Part shown: positions 21,255-29,274 of the stretch, piece by piece
Layout: each line of letters opens with the position of its first letter
Numbering within the stretch: the first letter of the stretch is position 1
Source of the DNA: Cyanobium sp. NIES-981
Lineage (GTDB): Bacteria > Cyanobacteriota > Cyanobacteriia > PCC-6307 > Cyanobiaceae
Length of the DNA stretch: 64,000 nucleotides
Direction of reading: 5' to 3'
Assembly (NCBI GenBank): GCA_945896675.1
Contig: CAMDEM010000002.1
Span: 1-64,000 of the forward strand
Made by a program: the position numbers and the translations under genes
Notes under the pieces: generated by a model
Database searches by the model: none
What the model saw: the letters and a program-made list of their open reading frames with translations, nothing else
What the model was told of the DNA's origin: nothing

Positions 21255-22097
21255 TTAGTTGTCTTCGTGGGCAAAGCGGCGATAGAGGAAGTCGAGGGCA
21301 TGGTTGCGCAACTGGCCGTAGCGCTCATCGGCTTGAATCACTTCATAGCTGCGGGGCCGCGCGAAAGGCACCTCCATAATTTCGCCAATGGTTGCGGCAG
21401 GGCCGTTGGTCATCATCACAACCCGATCTGCAAGGAAGAGGGCCTCGTCGATATCGTGGGTAATCATGAGAACGGTTGGTTTCCGTTCTGCCCAAATCGT
21501 GAGAAGTTCCTCTTGAAGCTCTTCTTTGGTAATAGCGTCCAGCGCCCCAAAGGGCTCATCCAGCACCAAAACCTCCGGTTGGACGGCCAGGGCCCTTGCG
21601 ATCGCGACCCTCTGTCGCATACCGCCTGATAGCTGGGGTGGCTTTTTATGGCGAGCTTCGAGTAATCCAACTAAATCGAGATGGTGTTCGACCACCTGGG
21701 CCCCTTCCTTGGCCGATAAATCTGGACGGGCAGCCTTGACGGCAAGGGCAACGTTCTGGTTGACCGTTTGCCACGGCAAGAGGGAATAGTTTTGAAACAC
21801 CACCATTCGATCCGGGCCCGGTGATTCAATGGCGGCCCCTTGCATGGTGACGCTTCCACTTGTGGGATGAAGGAAGCCTGACACCATATTGAGCAGCGTT
21901 GATTTGCCGCAACCTGAATGGCCAATCACGCAAACGAATTCACCGCGACTCACTGTTAGGTTGATGTTTCGTAGGGCCTCAAATTCGCCCGTGCGGCTCT
22001 TAAAGACCTGCCCCACTCCTTCAAACTGGAGGAAGGGCCGCTCTTTTCCCGACGACAGTGGGGTGGTAGATGGTGGCAGTTGGGTAGTTTCTGGCAT
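21255..22097 (-). CDS. nrtD: Nitrate ABC transporter ATP-binding protein NrtD
   Basis: GHSGCGKSTLLNMVSGF; LSGGMRQRVAIARALAVQPEVLVLDEPFGALD; last gene of the nrtABCD order. Confidence 0.93.
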   Translation of the reverse strand: MPETTQLPPSTTPLSSGKERPFLQFEGVGQVFKSRTGEFEALRNINLTVSRGEFVCVIGHSGCGKSTLLNMVSGFLHPTSGSVTMQGAAIESPGPDRMVVFQNYSLLPWQTVNQNVALAVKAARPDLSAKEGAQVVEHHLDLVGLLEARHKKPPQLSGGMRQRVAIARALAVQPEVLVLDEPFGALDAITKEELQEELLTIWAERKPTVLMITHDIDEALFLADRVVMMTNGPAATIGEIMEVPFARPRSYEVIQADERYGQLRNHALDFLYRRFAHEDN

Positions 22098-22106
22098 TGG
22101 CCTGGT

Positions 22107-24134
22107 TCAGGCAGTGGGAATCAAAACGGGTTGTTGGCTTGATGCTGCTGGGAGCGCTGCGTGTTCCATGGCTGGAGCCGATCCCTGAAGCTGGGTTTTC
22201 AGGTATGGGATGGGTTCGTCCGCGTTGAAGGGAATGCCATCGGCCAGCGCAAAGGCGGCACGCGGTGCAGGCAAGGCCTGGAAGCCTGCTTCGATCAGGG
22301 CTTGATCACAGATGTCTGGGCGGTAGGTCAGCGCGAGCAGTTCTTGCCGGTTGGTTGGGAATGGGCACCACCCCCAACGGCTGAACTGGGTGAGGAACCA
22401 GGTGCCTTCAGAACGGTTGGGAATGTGGGCCCGATCGACATGGAACTGGTTGAAGCGCAGCAGTTCTGGGCTCGCATCCCCGAGGCCGGTTTTGAACTGC
22501 CGTGTCAAGGCAATGGCAGAACGGGTTCCGAGCCATTGGGGTTGGCTTAAAACCCGGGTCATCTCATCGCGCCGGTTGCTGTTGTCACAGCTGGCGGCTG
22601 CCTGCATGAGGCCACTGCAAATGGCGACTAGGGCCTCGGGATTAGCAGCGGCCCACGCTTCCGATGTGGTGAGCACTTTTTCAGGATGTCCGCTCCAGAT
22701 GTCGAGGTCGGTGGCCAACACATACCCCTGCCGATCTTCTACGGCTTCGGCCACCCGATAGCGGCCAGCACAAAATGCATCGATGGCTCCGGTGCGCAGC
22801 GCTCCAACCATGGTTAGGGGTGAGAGCATCGTGAAGGCAATGTGCCGTTCAACATTGAGTCCGCCAGCCGTCAACCAGTGACGCAGCAACAGCTCGGCGA
22901 TGCCGTGATGTTGAGGGATGCCAATGGTGAAGGGTTTGTCCCTGGCTTGAATCCACTCCACCAAGCTCGACCGATCCTTAATCCCCAGATCCAAAAGATG
23001 GCGCGCTAGGCAAAGGGCGTTGCCATTCCGGCTGACGGTCATCGGTGTGATGGCTGCCCAGGGGGTTCGTTTTTGACCGGGCTGGTTACCCAGTCCCAAG
23101 TTCAGTTGCAAAGGGGTGGTGGCTGAGGTGATAGCCATGTCCAAGCCACCGTCAACCAAGCGTTCCTCGAGTCGACGCCAGTCGGCGAAGGACACGGGGA
23201 CGACTTGCACGACAGCGGGATCAAACAACTGGCTATCGATCGCCATCGCCAGTGGCGCAACATCGAGGCCTGGGAGGTAACCCAGTCGCACAACTTTGGT
23301 TGTGCGGCTGGGAGCGGTAGGCATGGTTGCGGCCACTGCGCTGCGACGTTGCCGTGTTCGCCGTTGTTGCTGCAAAAAACCAATCAGTTCAATCCGTAAC
23401 TGGTAATAATCTGGATGTTCCATCACTTCGAGCCGTTGCCGGGGCCGTGGGAAGGGCACATTGAGAATTTGACCAATTTCTGCTTCCGGTCCATTGGTGA
23501 GCATCACCACCCGATCGGAGAGAAGCAGCGCCTCATCCACGTCATGGGTCACCATCACGGTGGTGACGCCCGCCTCCTGGCAGATCTGCATCAACTGCTG
23601 TTGCAGGTTCCCGCGGGTTAGGGCATCCAGGGCTCCGAAGGGTTCATCAAGCAGTAGCAGGCGGGGCTGGATGGCCAGTGCCCTGGCAATGGCGACCCGT
23701 TGCTTCATGCCCCCAGACAATTCGCGGGGATACTTTTCGGCAGCGGTACTGAGGCCCACCGTCTTCAATTGCTTGTTAACCAGCTCTCTGCGTTCTTCGC
23801 TGGAGAGATGCCGAAGTACGTTCGTTACGGCTAGTTCAATATTTTGTCGAACGGTTTGCCATGGCAAGAGGGAATAGTTTTGAAAGACCACCATCCTGTC
23901 GGGTCCAGGGGTGGTGATTTCGCGGCCGTCCATCAAGATTCCACCCTTTGTGGCCACGGTCAGACCTGCCAGTAGATTGAGCAGGGTCGATTTCCCGCAA
24001 CCTGAATGGCCGATTAGCGATACAAATTCGCCTTCTTTGATCTCAAGGCTAATGTCTTTTAGGGCTACGTATTGACCTCCATCTTGTAAGGCAAAGGATT
24101 GGGTGACATTGTCAATGGTGACCATTGAAGTCAT
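22107..24134 (-). CDS. nrtC: Nitrate ABC transporter ATP-binding/substrate-binding-like fusion NrtC
   Basis: N-terminal ATPase (GHSGCGKSTLLNLLAGL; LSGGMKQRVAIARAL) followed by an NrtA-like domain (VRLGYLPGLDVAPLAMAIDSQLFDP...). Start MTSMVTIDNV at 24134 or 24125. Confidence 0.94.
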   Translation of the reverse strand: MTSMVTIDNVTQSFALQDGGQYVALKDISLEIKEGEFVSLIGHSGCGKSTLLNLLAGLTVATKGGILMDGREITTPGPDRMVVFQNYSLLPWQTVRQNIELAVTNVLRHLSSEERRELVNKQLKTVGLSTAAEKYPRELSGGMKQRVAIARALAIQPRLLLLDEPFGALDALTRGNLQQQLMQICQEAGVTTVMVTHDVDEALLLSDRVVMLTNGPEAEIGQILNVPFPRPRQRLEVMEHPDYYQLRIELIGFLQQQRRTRQRRSAVAATMPTAPSRTTKVVRLGYLPGLDVAPLAMAIDSQLFDPAVVQVVPVSFADWRRLEERLVDGGLDMAITSATTPLQLNLGLGNQPGQKRTPWAAITPMTVSRNGNALCLARHLLDLGIKDRSSLVEWIQARDKPFTIGIPQHHGIAELLLRHWLTAGGLNVERHIAFTMLSPLTMVGALRTGAIDAFCAGRYRVAEAVEDRQGYVLATDLDIWSGHPEKVLTTSEAWAAANPEALVAICSGLMQAAASCDNSNRRDEMTRVLSQPQWLGTRSAIALTRQFKTGLGDASPELLRFNQFHVDRAHIPNRSEGTWFLTQFSRWGWCPFPTNRQELLALTYRPDICDQALIEAGFQALPAPRAAFALADGIPFNADEPIPYLKTQLQGSAPAMEHAALPAASSQQPVLIPTA

Positions 24135-24135
24135 C

Positions 24136-24978
24136 TCAACGCCCTCCACCACTAATGCGATCTCCCACCATCCCCACGAGGCGATCAAGGATCAGGCCAA
24201 CAACACCCACATAGAAGATGGCCAGGATGATTTGGCTTGTGCTGGTGTCTCCCCCGGCGTTGTATGCATCCCAGATGAAGAAGCCAATTCCGCCATCGGC
24301 CTTCAGCATCTCAGCCGCCACAATGGCAAGCCAGGCAAGGCCTACGGAGATGCGCAGACCAGTAAACACGTAAGGGGCTGTAGCGGGCAGCAGGATGTCG
24401 CGCAGATAACTGTGTTTGCGCAACCTCAGAACCCGAGCCACATTGGTGTAATCCTGGGGAATTTCGCGGATTCCCACGGCCGTGTTGATGATAATTGGCC
24501 AGATTGCTGTGATAAAGATCACGAAGATTGCCGCCGAATCAGCCTGCTGGAGTAGGAGCAGGGAGATCGGTAGCCAGGCCAGGGGCGGCACGGTGCGCAG
24601 GACCTGAATCAGGGGATCAAAGCCCCGCCGCAAGAATTCATTCAGGCCAATGGCAAGACCTGCTGCAATGCCTACGATTGCCGCCAGGCTATAGCCAACG
24701 ACGACCCGTTGAAGGGAGATCAGAATCTGCAGGCCCAATCCCTTTGCCGTGCCGCCATCGTCATAGAAGGGCTGGCTGATGTAGGGCGTCCAGGTTTGGG
24801 TTATCACTTGGATGGGCCCGGGAAAGCCATCCGGATTGGGGAGGCACAAGAGCTGCCAGAGGGCCAAGGTCAGGCCGATGCAAACCACTGGTGCTTTGAT
24901 TTGACGAGCTAAGGGCGAATGCAGCCAAGGAATTCTTGATCGCCTTTGCTTACGGCTTTTGGCGAGGGCGGTGGTCAT
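24136..24978 (-). CDS. nrtB: Nitrate ABC transporter permease NrtB
   Basis: Multi-TM BPD permease; GLAIGLNEFLRRGFDPLIQVLRTVPPLAWLPISLLLL; between nrtA and nrtC. Confidence 0.94.
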   Translation of the reverse strand: MTTALAKSRKQRRSRIPWLHSPLARQIKAPVVCIGLTLALWQLLCLPNPDGFPGPIQVITQTWTPYISQPFYDDGGTAKGLGLQILISLQRVVVGYSLAAIVGIAAGLAIGLNEFLRRGFDPLIQVLRTVPPLAWLPISLLLLQQADSAAIFVIFITAIWPIIINTAVGIREIPQDYTNVARVLRLRKHSYLRDILLPATAPYVFTGLRISVGLAWLAIVAAEMLKADGGIGFFIWDAYNAGGDTSTSQIILAIFYVGVVGLILDRLVGMVGDRISGGGR

Positions 24979-25008
24979 AAAAGGAGCTCGGTTTCAAAGG
25001 AAGAAATA

Positions 25009-25033
25009 AAGGAGACCCCCGTAGGATCTCCTT
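25009..25033 (-). promoter_or_regulatory. Short hairpin in the nrtA-nrtB intergenic region
   Basis: AAGGAGA (25009-25015) / TCTCCTT (25027-25033) perfect 7-bp inverted repeat between nrtA and nrtB. Confidence 0.5.
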
Positions 25034-25059
25034 AGGATCTGCATCAGCGTCGTCCGCCT

Positions 25060-26355
25060 TTACTTCATTGCCTTGATCTTTTGGCTGTTGAGGTAGGCCT
25101 TGGGATTGTTGGGATCAAACTTGATCCCATCGAAGAAGGTTTCTACGCCTCTCGAATCGCTGGTGGGAATATCGGTGTAGCCGTTGGCCTTTGCGGCCGC
25201 TCGCCACAGATCCGATCGGTTCACTTTGTCGACGAGCGCCTTTGTGTTGGTGCTTGAGGGCAAATAACCCCAGCGGATATCTTCTGTGATGAACCAGGCA
25301 TCGTGGCTCTTGTAGGGGAAGGAGGCGTTGCTGGCCCAGAACTTCATCTTGTAGCGGCTGTTTTTAACCACCTTGCCTGTGCCGTAGTCAATGGTGCCCT
25401 GGAGACGGGGCAGCAGGTCATCAACGCTGGCCTTGACGTATTTATCTTGGGCAAGCAGCTTGGCCAACTCAGGAGTGTTGGCTGGGTTGTCGGCCCATTT
25501 CTGGGCCTGCTGCACGGCCATCAACAGCCTGAGAGCAGCGTTGGGGTTTTTCTTCACCCAATCAGCCCGCATGGCAAAGGCTTTTTCAGGGTGGTCTCGC
25601 CAGAGCTCACCGGTGATGAGAGCCGTGTATCCCAGTTTCTTGTTCACGAGGCGCTCGTTCCATGGCTCACCCACGCAGAAGGTATCCATGGTTCCCGATT
25701 GCATGTTTGCAACCATTTGGGGCGGGGGAATCACCACCAGGCTGGCGTCTTTGTTGGGGTTGACTCCGTTGGCGGCCAGCCAATAGCGCATCCACAGATT
25801 GTGGGTACCGCCCGGGAACGTCACAGCAGCCTTGAACTTGTCTCCAGTGGCATTCTTCTTGGCCACGGTTTTGACTAGCCCAGGGGCCTTAACGGTGAGC
25901 TTGTCGCTCAAGAATTCATTGGATACGGAGATGGCTTGCCCGTTCAAATTCAGCCTGGCCAAGAGGTTCATTGGCACCGGCTTTTTGCTTTTGCTGATTG
26001 CCCCAGTGGTCAGCTGGTAGGCCATCGGGCTGAGCAGGTGTGCCCCATCAATCCCTCCACCGGAGCTCCCGAGTTCGAGGTTGTCGCGGGTGACCGCCCA
26101 GGAGGTTTGCTTTTTGAGCTCAACCCCGGTCATGCCTTGCTTGGCGAAGAAGCCCTTCTCTTTGGCAACAATCAGCGGAGCGGCATCGGTTAGGGCAATG
26201 AAGCCCAGGGTGGCCGAGGTGGTTTCCGGCTTGCCTGGTGCAGCGTGGGCGGCGTTGGTGGTTAGCAGGCTGGCAAGTCCACCCACCTGGAAAGCAAGCA
26301 CCGCTGTTGTGGTGGCTGTGCGAAGCAGAAATTGGCGGCGTGATGCGTTTGTCAT
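25060..26355 (-). CDS. nrtA: Nitrate ABC transporter substrate-binding lipoprotein/periplasmic protein NrtA
   Basis: Tat-like leader (NASRRQFLLRTATTTAVLAFQVGGLAS), then TSATLGFIALTDAAPLIVAKEKGFFAKQGM... and FCVGEPWNERLVNKKLGYTALITGELWRDHPEKAFAMRADWV. Confidence 0.95.
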   Translation of the reverse strand: MTNASRRQFLLRTATTTAVLAFQVGGLASLLTTNAAHAAPGKPETTSATLGFIALTDAAPLIVAKEKGFFAKQGMTGVELKKQTSWAVTRDNLELGSSGGGIDGAHLLSPMAYQLTTGAISKSKKPVPMNLLARLNLNGQAISVSNEFLSDKLTVKAPGLVKTVAKKNATGDKFKAAVTFPGGTHNLWMRYWLAANGVNPNKDASLVVIPPPQMVANMQSGTMDTFCVGEPWNERLVNKKLGYTALITGELWRDHPEKAFAMRADWVKKNPNAALRLLMAVQQAQKWADNPANTPELAKLLAQDKYVKASVDDLLPRLQGTIDYGTGKVVKNSRYKMKFWASNASFPYKSHDAWFITEDIRWGYLPSSTNTKALVDKVNRSDLWRAAAKANGYTDIPTSDSRGVETFFDGIKFDPNNPKAYLNSQKIKAMK

Positions 26356-26439
26356 TGGTTAAAACTCCGGTTCGGGGCACGAAATAGCCGCCAGTCCCTC
26401 GATGGGTTAGCGGTGCGGAATTTGGGTTGCCTGTTTGAT

Positions 26440-26498
26440 GCCAGCGCAATCACCGGTCACTGAGGGCCTTTTGATCCCCCTCAATGAATTGCGCTGGC
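26440..26498 (-). promoter_or_regulatory. Large imperfect hairpin upstream of nrtA
   Basis: Outer arms GCCAGCGCAAT / ATTGCGCTGGC (11/11) and inner arms TCACTGAGGG / CCCTCAATGA (9/10), with a 6-nt bulge; 85-143 nt upstream of the nrtA ATG. Confidence 0.65.
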
Positions 26499-26559
26499 GC
26501 AAAAGCTCACCAACTTGCTTAGAACAACACACGGCCTTAGCCCGCTCCCGTCGCATTTG

Positions 26560-27645
26560 CTACAGATCTGCCATTTCTTGCCGCAGCCGTTCGCCGCTGC
26601 GGGCCTGCAGCAGTGCCCGGCTTTGCTCCAGCGCCGCTGGTAGCGAGGCGCAAGCAGCGGTCTGCCAGAGGTAGGCGGCCACGTTCCAGGCCAGCCCTTC
26701 CGCCAAGGGGCCTTCCCCGGCCAAGGCGGCCAGGGCCTGGTTTTGCCAGGTTTCAAGGCAGACCCAAGCCACTTCATCTGCATCAATGCCGTGGTCGCGG
26801 GGGTGCATCAAGATTCGCTCGATCTCACCGTTTTGAACCCTGGCAGTAATCCCTGCCCGGGTTGTGGGGAGGTCGGTGGATCCTTCCAGTCCCTTGACTG
26901 TGAGCACATCGGTTTCGCCAAAGGCGCTGAGGGCTTCCCAGGCTCTCTTTTCTGTGGGGGGGTGCACAAAACCGCTGATCAGCAGATGGTCCCCTTGGTG
27001 TGGGGTCCACAGCAGCTCCAAGCTGGCCACGGGGGGGCGCTTGCCGATCGCGTCGCGAATAGGAAGAAGGGTTTCGGCTGCGGGAAAGTGATCGGGTTGG
27101 TGGGTGAGGGCAAGACCAAACCCGTTGAGCCGCTCTTGGATGGTTTCAAGACTGTGCCCAGACCAGCCAATGCCTATGGACCCAAACAGCTCGGCGAGGG
27201 TGATTCCGTATTTCACGGGCATGGGGCTGCCTCCGTGCAGCACCACGGGCAATCCGGTGGAGGCAAGCACGAGAGCCACAAGGGGGACCAAGGGCGCAGT
27301 TCGTGACCTGCCGTCGTAGGGAACGCAGAAACAGAGGGCCTTTCGGCCTTGGGTTTTCAGCTTTGGGCCATGGCGCCGATAGCTATCGAGCATCCCGGTG
27401 AGCTCAATGGGGGAGGGCCTGCGAATCCGGTGTGCGATCAGGAAGGCCCCCATTTGGGCATCACTCGCTTCTCCAGTGAGCATGAGGTTCATGGCCTCGC
27501 ATGCCTCGTCTCGATCGAGGCCCGTACTCGTGTGTTCACCGCTGCCCACTTTGGCGATCAGTAGGCGAAATCTCTCCTGGGCCCCACTGAGTTGGCTAGT
27601 AGGCCGTTGAACCAACCTTCCGGTAATTGGTAGTGATTGCGACAT
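26560..27645 (-). CDS. Anthranilate phosphoribosyltransferase-like (TrpD-family) protein in nitrate cluster
   Basis: ERFRLLIAKVGSGEHTSTGLDRDEACEAMNLMLTGEASDAQMGAFLIAHRIRRPSPIELTGMLD resembles TrpD; LHGGSPMPVKYGITLAELFGSIGI. Confidence 0.8.
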   Translation of the reverse strand: MSQSLPITGRLVQRPTSQLSGAQERFRLLIAKVGSGEHTSTGLDRDEACEAMNLMLTGEASDAQMGAFLIAHRIRRPSPIELTGMLDSYRRHGPKLKTQGRKALCFCVPYDGRSRTAPLVPLVALVLASTGLPVVLHGGSPMPVKYGITLAELFGSIGIGWSGHSLETIQERLNGFGLALTHQPDHFPAAETLLPIRDAIGKRPPVASLELLWTPHQGDHLLISGFVHPPTEKRAWEALSAFGETDVLTVKGLEGSTDLPTTRAGITARVQNGEIERILMHPRDHGIDADEVAWVCLETWQNQALAALAGEGPLAEGLAWNVAAYLWQTAACASLPAALEQSRALLQARSGERLRQEMADL

Positions 27646-27711
27646 TGCGGAGGTTGGCGCTCCGGGACGATCACCCGATCTTCCCGTACCGCCATCTCAA
27701 GCCCTGTGACC

Positions 27712-29235
27712 ATGGAACCCCTTGCCAAGCTCAGCAAGATCGAACAGGCCAAGGCAGAGCTTTGTGGCCTGGATCTAGCCCCTCGCTTGGCTGAGTTGGC
27801 GAGCCAAGGCTGGGAGTCGCTGGATGAGGCCACCCTCACCATCCGGCTGAAATGGCTGGGTATTTTCTTTCGCCCTGTCACTCCCGGGCGATTCATGGTT
27901 CGGCTCCGGTTGCCGAATGGGGTGATCCGGGCTGATCAATTGGAGGTACTTGCCGATGCGGTCGACCGTTGTGGGGTGGATGGTTCAGCCGACATCACCA
28001 CGCGCCAAAATCTGCAGCTGCGTGGGCTGCTTCTTGAGGACATGGCCCCTCTGATGCGGGCGATGGAGCTGGTGGGCCTCACCAGCCGCCAATCGGGCCA
28101 TGACAACCCCCGCAACATCACCGGCAATCCCCTGGCTGGGATCGATCCCGAGGAAATTGTGGACACCCGCCCCCTGGTGGCAGCGATTCAGGCCGCGCTC
28201 CTCGGTCCCGATGGCCCCCGCAACCTGCCACGCAAGTTCAACGTGGCCGTGGGTGGGGCCCCGGACAGTTTCCTATTGCATAACGACCTGGCGTTTCTGC
28301 CTGCGTTTCGGGAGGGTCAGCTGGGCTTCACGGTGATGGTGGGAGGTTTCTTCTCGGCCCAGCGCAATGAATTGGCTGTGCCCCTGGGCCTATGGGTGGC
28401 TCCAGAGCAACTTCCCGCTTTCACCTTGGCCGTGTTGACCCACTTTGAGCGCCATGGCAATCGGGTGGCGCGCAACAAGAGCCGGCTGATGTATTTGATT
28501 GACCAGTTGGGCCTTGAGGCCTATCGGCGAGCGGTGGTTGGGGAACTGGAGGCCCTCAGTGGTGAGGCCTTCCCCCACGACGGCACCCATCTGGTCAACC
28601 GGGCTCCCCGCTCCGGGGTCGGTGTCCATGCCCAGGGCCAATTGGGGCTCCACTGGGTTGGCCTCAGCATTCCCACGGGCCGCTTGGATGCCGGCGCGAT
28701 GGCGGAGCTGGCCAGGCTGGCCCGCTCCTACGGCGATGCGGAGTTGCGGCTGACCGAAGCCCAAAACGTCTTAATCGCCAACGTGCCGACTGATCGATTA
28801 GAGGCGTTATTGGCTGAGCCATTACTGGCCCGATTCCGGCCGGATCCGGGGGCCTTGGAAGCGGAGGCCGTGAGCTGCACCGGAAATCGCTACTGCAGCT
28901 TTGCCCTGATTCCCACCAAGACCACCGCCCAATCGGTGGTCGCAGAACTCGAAAAGCGCTTGGAGATTCCCCATGCGGTGCGCACCCATTGGACCGGCTG
29001 TCCCAATGCCTGCGGCCAACCCTACATGGGAGAGATTGGCTTGATGGGGGCCAAGGCCCGCCACGATGGCGAGATGGTTGAGGCCGCCAAGATTTTTCTC
29101 GGGGGTTCGATGGACTGCGATCCCAAGCTGGCTGAGTTGCACGACAAAGGAGTCCCCCTAACCCAATTGGCCGATGTGCTTGAAGACCTTTTGGTTGAGC
29201 GTTTCGGTGCCCGGAGGAAGGAGGCCAAGGTCTGA
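27712..29235 (+). CDS. nirA: Ferredoxin-nitrite reductase NirA
   Basis: DITTRQNLQLRGLLLEDM; NITGNPLAGIDPEEIVDTRPL; EAVSCTGNRYCSFALIPTK; HWTGCPNACGQPYMGEIGLMG (siroheme/4Fe4S cysteines). Confidence 0.96.
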   Translation: MEPLAKLSKIEQAKAELCGLDLAPRLAELASQGWESLDEATLTIRLKWLGIFFRPVTPGRFMVRLRLPNGVIRADQLEVLADAVDRCGVDGSADITTRQNLQLRGLLLEDMAPLMRAMELVGLTSRQSGHDNPRNITGNPLAGIDPEEIVDTRPLVAAIQAALLGPDGPRNLPRKFNVAVGGAPDSFLLHNDLAFLPAFREGQLGFTVMVGGFFSAQRNELAVPLGLWVAPEQLPAFTLAVLTHFERHGNRVARNKSRLMYLIDQLGLEAYRRAVVGELEALSGEAFPHDGTHLVNRAPRSGVGVHAQGQLGLHWVGLSIPTGRLDAGAMAELARLARSYGDAELRLTEAQNVLIANVPTDRLEALLAEPLLARFRPDPGALEAEAVSCTGNRYCSFALIPTKTTAQSVVAELEKRLEIPHAVRTHWTGCPNACGQPYMGEIGLMGAKARHDGEMVEAAKIFLGGSMDCDPKLAELHDKGVPLTQLADVLEDLLVERFGARRKEAKV

Positions 29236-29274
29236 ATCGGCTTAGAGAGGTCCTTTGGTGGACCCAGTGCTCCT

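Noticed and set aside
29249-29264. GGTCC/GGACC short hairpin after nirA
   Set aside because: 5-bp stem, no U-tract; expected by chance in GC-rich sequence.
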